DNA of 64,000 bases. It comes from Pedobacter sp. Bi126. GTDB lineage: Bacteria > Bacteroidota > Bacteroidia > Sphingobacteriales > Sphingobacteriaceae. Location of the stretch: positions 620,001-684,000 of the forward strand of contig NZ_CAKKMS010000004.1 of NCBI RefSeq assembly GCF_918698245.1. The letters run 5' to 3'. The notes below the pieces were generated by a model that saw nothing but the letters and a program-made list of their open reading frames with translations, did not search any database and was not told the DNA's origin. Shown here piece by piece: positions 45,536-54,194 of the stretch; position 1 is the first letter of the stretch; each line of letters opens with the position of its first letter. Made by a program: the position numbers and the translations under genes.

Positions 45536-45570
45536 AATAAATACAAGCATATAAAACACAAACACAACAA

Positions 45571-47859
45571 ATGAAAAGATTATTTATCGCTTTATTGAGT
45601 GTTGCGGCGTCAACCAGCTTCGCGCAAACAATAGGCAAAATTACAGATCCGGTAGATTGGATAAACCCTTTAATGGGGACGGCATCCAAGCCATCATTAT
45701 CTAACGGAAACACCTATCCGGCAATTGGTTTGCCATGGGGAATGAACATGTGGACGCCACAAACCGGTAAAAGTGGCGATGGATGGGCTTATGTTTACGA
45801 TGCCGACAAAATCCGCGGCTTTAAACAAACACATCAGCCTTCGCCCTGGATGAACGATTACGGCGCTTTTTCAATTATGCCTGTTACTGGCAAATTAAGA
45901 TTCACAGATGATGACCGTGCCAGTTGGTTCAGCCATAAAGCAGAGGTTTCTAAGCCATATTATTACAGTGTTTATTTAGCCGATGCTGATGTAACCACCG
46001 AAATTACCCCAACAGAACGTGCTGCGCAGTTCAGGTTTACCTTCCCTAAAACGGATAGCGCTTATGTGGTAGTAGATGCACAGAATAAAGGTTCTTACAT
46101 TAAAATTATACCGGCAGAAAGAAAAATTATCGGTTATACCACTAAATATGCCCGCGGTCCACTGCCTAAAAATTTCAAAAATTACTTTGTAATCTATTTC
46201 AACAAAGATTTCAAATTGGCTAAAACCTGGGATGATAAAAAACTTAACGATAAAGATTTAGAATTAACTGTAGATCATGCCGGCGCTGTTATTGGTTTCG
46301 CCACACAAAAAGGCGAGCAGGTAATTGCAAAAGTAGCCTCTTCATTTATCAGTTTTGAACAGGCCGATTTGAACCTAAAAAGAGAATTAGCTAGCGATGG
46401 TTTCGATGCCACGAAAGCAAAAGGCAGAGCAACTTGGAACAAAACTTTAAGTAAAATATCGGTTGAAGGGGGTACGATTGATCAAACCCGTACTTTCTAC
46501 TCAGCGATGTACCGTACCTTATTCTTCCCGAATAAATTATATGAGATTGATGCACAAAACCAGATTGTACACTGGAGTCCTTACAACGGACAGGTTTTAC
46601 CAGGATACATGTTCGCTGGTACGGGTTTCTGGGACACTTTTAGGGCATTATATCCATTCTTAAACCTGGTTTATCCTTCAATCAACAAGGAAATGCAACA
46701 AGGCTTAATCAACGATTACAAAGAAGGCGGTTGGTTGCCAGAGTGGAGCAGTCCGGGTTATGCAAACATTATGGTGGGTAACAACTCTGCTTCGGTAGTT
46801 TCTGATGCTTATATCAAAGGTATGCGCGGTTATGACATTGAAACGTTATGGCAGGCTTTAAAACATGGCGCAAACAACGAGGGCCCTATGGAAGCCGTTG
46901 GTCGCGATGGTGTTAAATATTACAATGAATTGGGTTATGTGCCTTTCGATGTGAAAAAGAATGAAAATGCCGCTAAAACATTGGAGTATGCTTACGATGA
47001 CTTTACCATTTATCAATTGGGAAGAGCTTTAGGCAAACCGGCTTCGGCGATCGATATTTATAAGAAAAGAGCCATGAACTACAAGAATCTTTTCGATCCG
47101 GCTTCGGGTTTAATGCGCGGTAAAAATCAGGATGGAACTTTCCAAAGCCCATTCAGTCCATTTAAATGGGGCGGTGCATTTACCGAAGGCAACAGCTGGC
47201 ATTATACCTGGTCTGTTTTTCAGGATGTTGATGGCTTAGCCAAATTAATGGGTGGCCATAGTAAATTTGTAACCAAATTGGATTCTGTGTTCTCTATGCC
47301 TCCGGTATTTGATGAGAGTGCCTACGGTGGTGTAATTCACGAAATCCGCGAAATGCAGATTGCAAACATGGGCCAGTATGCACATGGTAACCAACCGATC
47401 CAGCACATGATTTACCTGTATAACTACGGTGGTGCGCCTTATAAAACACAATATTGGGTAAGAGAAACCATGAACAGAATGTACAAACCTACTCCTGATG
47501 GATATTGTGGTGACGAAGATAACGGGCAAACTTCTGCCTGGTACGTTTTCTCGGCAATGGGCTTCTATCCGGTAACACCTGCAGTTGATCAGTATGTTTT
47601 GGGTGCTCCTTTGTTTAAAAAAGTAACTGTTACTTTAGAAAATGGTAAAACTGTGGTGATTAATGCAGCTGCCAATAGCGATAACAACCGTTATGTTCAG
47701 TCGTTACAGATGAACGGTAAACCATATTCTAAAAACTGGATCAGCCATAGTGGTTTGCAAAAAGGTGCGGTGTTAAACTTCAATATGACAGCAACGCCGA
47801 ATAAAACCAGAGGTTCAAATCCGGCTGATTTCCCTTATTCATTATCAACAGAAAAATAG
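45571..47859 (+). CDS. GH92 family alpha-mannosidase (copy 2)
   Basis: 762 residues, signal peptide about 1-19 (STSFAQ). Same architecture as copy 1: GNTYPAIGLPWGMNMWTPQTG, DKIRGFKQTHQPSPWMNDYG, YMFAGTGFWDTFRALYPF, HGNQPIQHMIYLYNYGG and GDEDNGQTSAWYVFSAMGFYPVTP. Difference in the loop CSSWTRDY of copy 1 versus SPWMNDY here suggests distinct linkage preference. Probably acts in the periplasm or at the cell surface on alpha-mannosides imported by the SusCD pair. In an operon with the second BSP peptidase. Confidence 0.93.
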   Translation: MKRLFIALLSVAASTSFAQTIGKITDPVDWINPLMGTASKPSLSNGNTYPAIGLPWGMNMWTPQTGKSGDGWAYVYDADKIRGFKQTHQPSPWMNDYGAFSIMPVTGKLRFTDDDRASWFSHKAEVSKPYYYSVYLADADVTTEITPTERAAQFRFTFPKTDSAYVVVDAQNKGSYIKIIPAERKIIGYTTKYARGPLPKNFKNYFVIYFNKDFKLAKTWDDKKLNDKDLELTVDHAGAVIGFATQKGEQVIAKVASSFISFEQADLNLKRELASDGFDATKAKGRATWNKTLSKISVEGGTIDQTRTFYSAMYRTLFFPNKLYEIDAQNQIVHWSPYNGQVLPGYMFAGTGFWDTFRALYPFLNLVYPSINKEMQQGLINDYKEGGWLPEWSSPGYANIMVGNNSASVVSDAYIKGMRGYDIETLWQALKHGANNEGPMEAVGRDGVKYYNELGYVPFDVKKNENAAKTLEYAYDDFTIYQLGRALGKPASAIDIYKKRAMNYKNLFDPASGLMRGKNQDGTFQSPFSPFKWGGAFTEGNSWHYTWSVFQDVDGLAKLMGGHSKFVTKLDSVFSMPPVFDESAYGGVIHEIREMQIANMGQYAHGNQPIQHMIYLYNYGGAPYKTQYWVRETMNRMYKPTPDGYCGDEDNGQTSAWYVFSAMGFYPVTPAVDQYVLGAPLFKKVTVTLENGKTVVINAAANSDNNRYVQSLQMNGKPYSKNWISHSGLQKGAVLNFNMTATPNKTRGSNPADFPYSLSTEK

Positions 47860-47870
47860 AAAAAACAATA

Positions 47871-47970
47871 GAGACTGTATCATAAATATAGAATTTTCAT
47901 CCTGTCTAAAGGACTCCTACGGAGAGCCTGTAGAAGGATGGATTAAGTTGACGCTTTATGATACAGTCTC
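47871..47970. repeat. 100-bp nested hairpin element
   Basis: GAGACTGTATCATAAA (47871-47886) pairs perfectly over 16 bp with 47955-47970. Inside, CATCCT pairs with AGGATG, and AGGACTCC-TAC-GGAGAGCCT forms a small inner stem. The core ATCCTGTCTAAAGGACTCC recurs inverted near 52166-52193. Confidence 0.75.
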
Positions 47971-48024
47971 ATATTTAGGAAAAACCTTTAGTCCTGATTG
48001 GGCTAAAACTAACAAACCAAGTAT

Positions 48025-49428
48025 ATGAATATTTCAAAGACGGGTTTTACAGCCATTTTCTGGCTTTGCGGAACCCTGTTGGCATTTGGCCAGCGTATTG
48101 ATCTCAAAGATCTTTCAGCCTTTAAAAATCCTTCAAATTCATGGTCGATCGCTCAAAATGTGGTGGCCGACCTAAACGCCGAAAATGTTTTAAAAACAAC
48201 CAAAGGTGGAGGGATATTGATTAATCAATCTACAGCAAAAAAAGCGGGTTCTGACTTATATACCGTAAACGAATACGGGGACGTAGCAGTAGAATTAGAT
48301 TATTTAACTGCAAAAGGAACAAATTCTGGTATTTATCTTCAAGGTAATTACGAAATTCAGATTGATGACGCATGGGGACTGAAAAACCCAAGTTCATCAA
48401 ACAATGGTGGTATTTACCAACGTTGGGACGATAGCAAACCTGAAGCCGAAAAAGGGTTTGGAGGTGTTGCTCCCCGTCAAAATGCAAGTAAAGCGCCAGG
48501 TTTATGGCAGCACATTAAAATTATCTTCCAGGCACCAAAATTTGATGCATCAGGAAAGAAAACGCAAAATGCTAAAATTATCAGTGCAGAACTAAACGGG
48601 GTGGTGATTCACGAAAATGTTGAGTTATTTGGTGCAACGAGAGGAGCTGCAGGAGCTGAAAAAGCAAAAGGACCTTTACGTTTACAGGGCGATCATGGTT
48701 CGGTAGCGTTCAGAAATATCCAGATTAACGAACTATCAGAAATTCCAAAACCAAACCAAAACGGTGGGGCAGATCCAATTTACATTGAAGCAGCAAGCAA
48801 CAACATGATCAGAAGTTTTGTTGATGTTGCGCCAAGAGTACGTTCGGTACATGCTATTTCGGTAGGCGGACCAGAAAAAGTTGCCTATAGCTACGATTTA
48901 GATAATGGTACATTATTACAGGGATGGCATGGCGATTTTATCGATGCTACACCAATGTGGGATGGCCGTGGAAATGGAACTTCTCGTGCATTGGGCAGTG
49001 TTACCCGTTTCACTAAAAAACCAATTTTGGCCATTGCAAAATTAGCGAACGATCAGGCTAAATGGATAGCTGATACTGCTGGTACTGGTTTCAGAACCAA
49101 AGGTTATGTAATGGATAAACAAGACCGTCCGGAGTTTAAGTACATCATTAATGGAACAAATGTTATAGATGCCGTTAAGGTGATGGAAAATGGACAAGGT
49201 TTAACGAGGGAGATTGCTGTTGATAAACCATCAAAAGATCTGTATTTCTTATTGGCAACCGCTTCTGATATAGAGGAAGTAGCCAAAGGTTTATACCTGA
49301 TTGATGATAAATCTTACTATATCCAACTTGCTGAAGGTTCTGCTAAACCAGTAATCAGAGAAGTTGATGGCAAGAAAGAAGTTATCGTAGCTATTGGAAC
49401 TAAGTTAAATTATACCATTTTGTTTTAA
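48025..49428 (+). CDS. DUF1080 (3-keto-disaccharide hydrolase-like) exported protein
   Basis: 467 residues, signal peptide about 1-22 (LLAFGQ). The first ~225 residues form the concanavalin-like DUF1080 domain: DVAVELDYLTAKGTNSGIYLQGNYEIQIDDAWG, a variable loop, GLWQHIKIIFQAPKF and GPLRLQGDHGSVAFRNIQI. A second domain (about 245-467) is a beta-rich segment not recognised (DVAPRVRSVHAISVGGPEKVAYSYDL). Members of DUF1080 cleave 3-keto-glycosides; no keto-forming dehydrogenase is seen here, so the activity is uncertain. It overlaps functionally with the next gene (gap 5 bp). Confidence 0.85.
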   Translation: MNISKTGFTAIFWLCGTLLAFGQRIDLKDLSAFKNPSNSWSIAQNVVADLNAENVLKTTKGGGILINQSTAKKAGSDLYTVNEYGDVAVELDYLTAKGTNSGIYLQGNYEIQIDDAWGLKNPSSSNNGGIYQRWDDSKPEAEKGFGGVAPRQNASKAPGLWQHIKIIFQAPKFDASGKKTQNAKIISAELNGVVIHENVELFGATRGAAGAEKAKGPLRLQGDHGSVAFRNIQINELSEIPKPNQNGGADPIYIEAASNNMIRSFVDVAPRVRSVHAISVGGPEKVAYSYDLDNGTLLQGWHGDFIDATPMWDGRGNGTSRALGSVTRFTKKPILAIAKLANDQAKWIADTAGTGFRTKGYVMDKQDRPEFKYIINGTNVIDAVKVMENGQGLTREIAVDKPSKDLYFLLATASDIEEVAKGLYLIDDKSYYIQLAEGSAKPVIREVDGKKEVIVAIGTKLNYTILF

Positions 49429-49433
49429 TTGGA

Positions 49434-51401
49434 ATGACAATGAGAAATACATTTAAAAAATTAGCAATACTGGCATTAAGTTTTAGCTTTACTACAGTTT
49501 TTGCACAAGAAACACCGAAAGAAGAAGATTTTTTCAGAATTAATAAAGTACGCGTACCCGAAGGCCCCATTTTAGAAGTTGGGGGTCTGATTACTTTGCC
49601 AAATGGCGATTTAGGTATTTCTACCCGTAGAGGAGAAGTGTACATTGTAGAAAACCCTACAAGTGCCAAGCCTTACTGGCGCAGGTTTGCTTATGGTTTG
49701 CACGAAATTTTGGGCATCGCCTATAAAAATGGTGCATTATATGTGGCACAGCGTGGCGAGTTGACCAAACTGGTTGATAAAGATCAGGATGGCAAAGCCG
49801 ATGTGTACGAAACCATTTATGCGTGGCCATTAAGTGGGCACTACCATGAATATAGTTTTGGGCCGAAGTTAATGCCTGATGGTACTTTTATGGTTACCGG
49901 AAACGTGGCCTTTGGCGATGAAGAATGGTGGAGAGCAGAAAGCCGTGTGCCGATGCGTGGTTGGGCCATGAACATTACAGAAGATGGTAAAATGAGTCCT
50001 TATGCTGCGGGTTTCCGTTCGCCAGCGGGGATTGGCACTATTGATGGCCAGTTTTATTATACCGAAAACCAGGGCGACTGGGTAGGTTCAGGTGGTTTAT
50101 GGAAAGTAAATAAAGGTGATTTTATGGGGCATCCAGCCAGTTTAAGATGGACCAACTTACCTAACTCTCCAGTTAAACTGCAGTCAGATTTCTTTTACTC
50201 GCAAATAGACGAGCGTAGAACCAAAAACGAACAAGGAAGATACATTAAACCAGAAAATAGGGTAAACGAAACATTCAAAACCTTATTCGAAATGAAGAAA
50301 GTATTCCCTGAATTACGTTTGCCATCGGTTTGGTTGCCTTATGGTATTTTGGGGATCTCTTCTGCAGAACCTGTTAAAATTCCAGCAAATACATTCGGCC
50401 CGTTTGCTGGTCAGATTTTAGTCGGCGATCAGGGAATGAGTATCATTTCGAGGATTTTTATGGAAACGGTGAAAGGCGAGGAACAAGGTGCTGCCTTCCT
50501 TTTCCGTAAAGGTTTCCGTTCAGGCGTATTGAGGTTAGAATGGGGAACTGATGGTTCATTGTTTGTTGGAGAAACCAACCGTGGTTGGGGATCGGCAGGT
50601 GATGCTAACGAAGGTTTAGAAAGACTGGTATACAATAATAAAACCCCTTTTGAAATGAAAGCCGTTAGGGCAATGCCCGATGGTTTTGAAGTGGAGTTTA
50701 CCATGCCTGTTGATCGTAAATCGGCCGAAGATTTAGCTTCATATGATGCAGAAAGCTTTATTTACAAATATCACCCTGTGTATGGTTCACCTCCTGTAAA
50801 TACAGAGAAATTAAAAATCTCTGGTGTTAAAGTTTCGGCAGATGGTTTAAAAGCCAGAATTATTGTACAAAACCTTCGCCAGTATTATATCCATACCTTA
50901 ACATTAGATGGTTTAAGATCTCAAGATGGTTTTTATTCATTAGTTCATCCGGTAGCTTATTATACCTTGAACCAGATTCCTGATGGAAATAAACTTTCTA
51001 CCAGTGAAGTAAGTACCAAAAACTCTGCGGCACCGGTAAATGCTCCTGCTAAGAAAACAACTGCTCCAAAGGCAACAACCGGGAAAGCACCTGAAGCAAA
51101 AGGAACAGCTACTCCGGCTAAACCTGCTGCTACGGCTAAAGCACCTACTTTTAAAGAAGTTGAGGGTTTATTAACAAAAAATACTTGTCTGGCCTGCCAC
51201 AATCAAACCAAAAGACAGATTGGCCCGCCATTCGTAGAAATTGCAAAACGTAAGTATTCAGCAGAGAAAATATTTCAGTTGATCCACAACCCACAGCCAC
51301 AAAATTGGCCGGGTTACTCAACAGAAATGCCTCCAATGCCGCAAGTAACGAAAGCAGAAGCTTTAAAAATTGCAGGCTGGATAAATTCTTTAAATAAATA
51401 A
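49434..51401 (+). CDS. Exported propeller protein with C-terminal cytochrome c domain
   Basis: 655 residues. A signal peptide (about 1-24, TTVFAQ) precedes a six-bladed glucose-dehydrogenase-like propeller (about 40-400; LITLPNGDLGISTRRGEVYIV, GELTKLVDKDQDGKADVYETI, RSPAGIGTIDGQFYYTENQGD). Then come a beta-sandwich (about 405-520), an Ala/Thr/Pro/Lys-rich linker (about 530-570), and a cytochrome c domain with CLACH at 585-589 and a distal Met in the MPPMP motif. Such proteins pass electrons from sugar oxidation; with the neighbouring DUF1080 protein they suggest an oxidative sugar pathway. The second ATG at 49440 is an alternative start. Confidence 0.88.
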   Translation: MTMRNTFKKLAILALSFSFTTVFAQETPKEEDFFRINKVRVPEGPILEVGGLITLPNGDLGISTRRGEVYIVENPTSAKPYWRRFAYGLHEILGIAYKNGALYVAQRGELTKLVDKDQDGKADVYETIYAWPLSGHYHEYSFGPKLMPDGTFMVTGNVAFGDEEWWRAESRVPMRGWAMNITEDGKMSPYAAGFRSPAGIGTIDGQFYYTENQGDWVGSGGLWKVNKGDFMGHPASLRWTNLPNSPVKLQSDFFYSQIDERRTKNEQGRYIKPENRVNETFKTLFEMKKVFPELRLPSVWLPYGILGISSAEPVKIPANTFGPFAGQILVGDQGMSIISRIFMETVKGEEQGAAFLFRKGFRSGVLRLEWGTDGSLFVGETNRGWGSAGDANEGLERLVYNNKTPFEMKAVRAMPDGFEVEFTMPVDRKSAEDLASYDAESFIYKYHPVYGSPPVNTEKLKISGVKVSADGLKARIIVQNLRQYYIHTLTLDGLRSQDGFYSLVHPVAYYTLNQIPDGNKLSTSEVSTKNSAAPVNAPAKKTTAPKATTGKAPEAKGTATPAKPAATAKAPTFKEVEGLLTKNTCLACHNQTKRQIGPPFVEIAKRKYSAEKIFQLIHNPQPQNWPGYSTEMPPMPQVTKAEALKIAGWINSLNK

Positions 51402-51420
51402 GTGAGTTTAATTGTTAGGG

Positions 51421-51446
51421 AACGGTTGGTAGAAATACCAGCCGTT
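51421..51446 (+). terminator. Terminator after the cytochrome gene
   Basis: AACGGTTGGTA, GAAA loop, TACCAGCCGTT with one G-T pair, then TTTTTTTG. Confidence 0.8.
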
Positions 51447-51460
51447 TTTTTGTTATAAAA

Positions 51461-51578
51461 GAAATGGGGATTCCACTATTGCAGAATCCCCATCATCTAA
51501 ATTAACGCTCTCATCTACATTAACGCTGTAAATAAGATTTATTGTATTGTGCGTAAAATTTTTCTGCCTTGATATGTG
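51461..51578. repeat. GGGGATTCC repeat element, copy 1
   Basis: Hairpin GGGGATTC-CACTATTGCA-GAATCCCC followed by a shared tail (ATCATCTAAATTAACGCTCTC, AACGCTGTAAATAAGATTTA, GTGCGTAAAATTTTTCTGCC). Confidence 0.8.
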
Positions 51579-51652
51579 TGAGGTAGTTGAGTCGTTGTGA
51601 GTCATCATCATTTCGACTACGCTACCACTGACAAGCCCTCCAATAGAATGGT

Positions 51653-51747
51653 CGTCATTGCGAGGCACGAAGCAATCTTAAAGCGCTCGCTACTAGCGAT
51701 AGTTGTAAGATTGCTTTGTCGGCTGAAAAGGCCTCCTCGCAATGACG
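51653..51747. repeat. CGTCATTGCGA inverted-repeat element
   Basis: Exact 11-bp ends CGTCATTGCGA and TCGCAATGACG, with GAAGCAATCTTAAAGCGC and TTGTAAGATTGCTT inside. The related element at 53883-53977 shares the core TAGCGAT(A/C)GTTGTAAGATTGC. Confidence 0.75.
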
Positions 51748-51831
51748 ATTCCTCGCGGCACCTAGCACTCTGTCATTTATTGATTTTTATAAAATAAATT
51801 ATTCCTCAGGATGACATAATTCATGGAATAA

Positions 51832-51950
51832 AGAAATGGGGATTCCACTATTGCAGAATCCCCATCATCTAAATTAACGCTCTCAGATATATAAACGCTG
51901 TAAATAAGATTTAATGTATTGTGCGTAAAATTTTTCTGCCTTGATATGTG
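51832..51950. repeat. GGGGATTCC repeat element, copy 2
   Basis: Same hairpin and tail as copy 1, nearly base for base over about 115 bp (differences near CAGATATAT and TTTAATGT). Confidence 0.8.
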
Positions 51951-51972
51951 CGGGGAGTTCAGTACAGATTAC

Positions 51973-52195
51973 AATATCGTCATTTCGACTGGAGTGCAAC
52001 GGAATGTTCCAAAGGGACTCCTTCGGAGGAGAAATCTACAAGTTAGCCCGTCCCTCTGAACTGTAGCAAAACGGAAAGCTACGCAGTAAACCGAGCCTTA
52101 AGCGAGCTCACCAAAGGTAATTTATTTTAGGGGTCTATTAAATGAAAAGATCCTTCGACTAACCTCTCCGTAGGAGTCCTTTGGACAGGATGACA
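51973..52195. repeat. Mosaic of ATTTCGACT and GGACTCC-type repeats
   Basis: CGTCATTTCGACT near 51973, GAATGTTCCAAAGGGACTCC near 52000 (also at 44622) and, at 52150-52195, an inverted copy of the core of the 47871 element. Confidence 0.6.
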
Positions 52196-52211
52196 TAATT
52201 CATGGAAAAAA

Positions 52212-52315
52212 GAAATGGGGATTCCACTATTGCAGAATCCCCATCATCTAAATTAACGCTCTCATATACATAAACGCTATAAAAACGATTTATTGCATCA
52301 GTAGTAAATTTTTTT
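52212..52315. repeat. GGGGATTCC repeat element, copy 3
   Basis: Same hairpin and the tail ATCATCTAAATTAACGCTCTC; the far end has diverged (AAAAACGATTTATTGCATC). It ends about 40 bp before rpiA. Confidence 0.8.
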
Positions 52316-52356
52316 TCGTTTTTGCGATGTTTATCATTTAAATCTATTTTTACGTT

Positions 52357-53046
52357 ATGGCTACTATAGATAAAACTCAACAAGATGCAGAGAAATTAGC
52401 GGCTGCCCTGGCTGCAGTAAAATTTGTTAAAGATGGTGATATCGTAGGCCTGGGTACGGGATCTACCACAACCTTTGCCATTAAAGAATTAGGTAAACGT
52501 GTAAAAGAAGGGCTTAAGATAAAGGCTGCTGCAAGTTCCATCCGAACAGAAGAACTCGCGAAATCTCTGGGCATCGAAATTCTTGATCTTGGGCGTTTAA
52601 GCAAAATTGATATCAGTATCGATGGAGCCGACGAATTTACAGAATCACTCGACCTGATTAAAGGTGGAGGCGGGGCATTGTTTAGAGAGAAGATAATTGC
52701 TTCACTGAGTAAAAATGCCATTATCATTACCGATGCTTCAAAAAAGGTTAAAAAATTGGGTGCTTTCACTGTTCCTATCGAAGTAATTCCATTGGCCTAT
52801 CAATATGTGTCCGATCAGATTAATAAGCTTGGTGGAAAGGGTATATTGAGATCTGTAGCTAACAAAACATTTATAACCGATAATGGTAACCTGATTATCG
52901 ACGCCGATTTTGGCCTCATTGATGATCCTGCAAAATTATCTGCTAACCTGAACCAGATTAACGGATTATTGGCTCATGGATTATTCATTAACATTACTTC
53001 AAAAGTAATTATGAGCGAAGGAACGGATATAATCATTTTCGAATGA
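52357..53046 (+). CDS. rpiA: Ribose-5-phosphate isomerase A
   Basis: Interconverts ribose 5-phosphate and ribulose 5-phosphate in the pentose phosphate pathway. All the family signatures are present: GLGTGSTTTFAIKELG (about 31-46), SIDGADEF with the catalytic Asp, KGGGGALFREKI with catalytic Glu and Lys, and the C-terminal EGTDIIIFE. 229 residues is normal. Monocistronic and flanked by dispersed repeats. Confidence 0.96.
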   Translation: MATIDKTQQDAEKLAAALAAVKFVKDGDIVGLGTGSTTTFAIKELGKRVKEGLKIKAAASSIRTEELAKSLGIEILDLGRLSKIDISIDGADEFTESLDLIKGGGGALFREKIIASLSKNAIIITDASKKVKKLGAFTVPIEVIPLAYQYVSDQINKLGGKGILRSVANKTFITDNGNLIIDADFGLIDDPAKLSANLNQINGLLAHGLFINITSKVIMSEGTDIIIFE

Positions 53047-53289
53047 TAGTTGGTTCACTGGTTCATTAGCCATTGGTTTATTGTTTACATCGATTAATCG
53101 ACTTCTGACTCAGGACTACTGACTTCGGACTAATAACATTTTCACCGATAAATCGTTCCTTCCCTAAAGTCTTACAATTTTTTTACCGACAGTTTTATTT
53201 CACTCACCGATAAAACATCACAACTGAGGGAAAAGCCATTCCCCGGCATTGGTATTCGTGATACATTTGAATTATAAAAACAAACAGTC

Positions 53290-53679
53290 ATGGAAAATTT
53301 AATCAAAAAAAATCACGCAGATAAACAATTTGGTTTAGGTGTTTTAATCATAGCAATCGGTTCGGTGTTCTTGTTAAGAAATTCTGGTATAGATGTTCCA
53401 TACTGGATATTGAAATGGCATACCATCATGTTAGGCGTAGGTTTATGGATGGGTTACCGCAAAAACTTCCAGGGCAGCAGCTGGTTAGCCTTAACAATTA
53501 TAGGTGGTTTATTTACCCTTAAAGCAATAACCATTTTTGATTTCGACCTGTCAAGAATCAGTACGGCTTTAATACTAATCGGATTAGGAATATATGTAAT
53601 TCTAAAACCTAAAAAGGTGCAAAACTTCGATCAGTATTTTGAAAAGAAACCCGTTGATTTTACTGATAAAGAAAGCTAA
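53290..53679 (+). CDS. LiaI/LiaF-like membrane protein
   Basis: 129 residues, four hydrophobic segments: FGLGVLIIAIGSVFLLRNSG, PYWILKWHTIMLGVGLWMGY, SSWLALTIIGGLFTLKAI and ISTALILIGLGIYVIL. The pattern GLGVLIIAIGSVFLLRN-x-G matches the LiaF/DUF5668 transmembrane domain. Such proteins sense or damp cell-envelope stress in partnership with regulators; no partner gene lies here. Confidence 0.78.
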   Translation: MENLIKKNHADKQFGLGVLIIAIGSVFLLRNSGIDVPYWILKWHTIMLGVGLWMGYRKNFQGSSWLALTIIGGLFTLKAITIFDFDLSRISTALILIGLGIYVILKPKKVQNFDQYFEKKPVDFTDKES

Positions 53680-53882
53680 AATTCTTAACTCCATCATATA
53701 TCTTAAAAAGGGACATTTTTTAACAATGCCCCCTTTTTTTTATTTGAAATAAATGTGTCTAAAATGCATGATAGGTTATTTCGCAACTTTACCGTCATTT
53801 CGACTGAAGTGAAGCGGAACGGAGAAATCTGTTCAAGAGATCCTTCGACTACGTTACTATCGATAGACTCCAATATAATGAT

Positions 53883-53977
53883 CGTCATTCCCGCGTAGGC
53901 GGGAATCTTAAAGCGCATGCTAATAGCGATCGTTGTAAGATTGCGTCGTCGGCTGAAAAAGCCTTCTCGCAATGACG
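53883..53977. repeat. CGTCATT element, third copy
   Basis: Left end CGTCATTCCCGCG-TAG-GCGGGAATC has diverged to a self-complementary arm; right end TCGCAATGACG is as in the other two copies. Interior shared with 51653-51747. Confidence 0.65.
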
Positions 53978-54068
53978 ATTCCTCGCATCCTATTACTGGG
54001 AAAAGAATCTCCTGTAATTCGTATTGATTTTATACAATAAATTATCCCTCAGGATGACAAACAAAAAA

Positions 54069-54165
54069 GAAACGGGGATTCCACCCTTAGGCAGTATCCC
54101 CGTCATCTAAATTAACGCTCTCACATACATAAACGCTGTAAATAGAATATATTGTGTGCAGCTTA
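54069..54165. repeat. GGGGATTCC repeat element, copy 4
   Basis: Diverged hairpin arms (GAAACGGGGATTCC, GCAGTATCCCCG) but the tail GTCATCTAAATTAACGCTCTC and AACGCTGTAAATA is conserved. Confidence 0.7.
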
Positions 54166-54194
54166 ATTTTTTTTATTTTTTTTCCATAAATGAG

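Larger units (their letters stand above)
51402..52356. other. Repeat-rich intergenic region before rpiA
   Basis: Holds a terminator (51421-51446), three copies of the GGGGATTCC hairpin element, one CGTCATTGCGA element and fragments of the ATTTCGACT and ACTCCTTCGGAG repeat type. No genes seen. Confidence 0.75.
53680..54194. other. Repeat-rich intergenic region
   Basis: Contains GTCATTTCGACTGAAGTGAAGC (about 53802), the CGTCATTCC...TCGCAATGACG element (53883-53977) and copy 4 of the GGGGATTCC element. No gene seen. Confidence 0.7.

Noticed and set aside
51461..54165. Repeats as a CRISPR array
   Set aside because: Spacing is hundreds of bases and irregular, the repeats exceed 100 bp and no cas gene is present.
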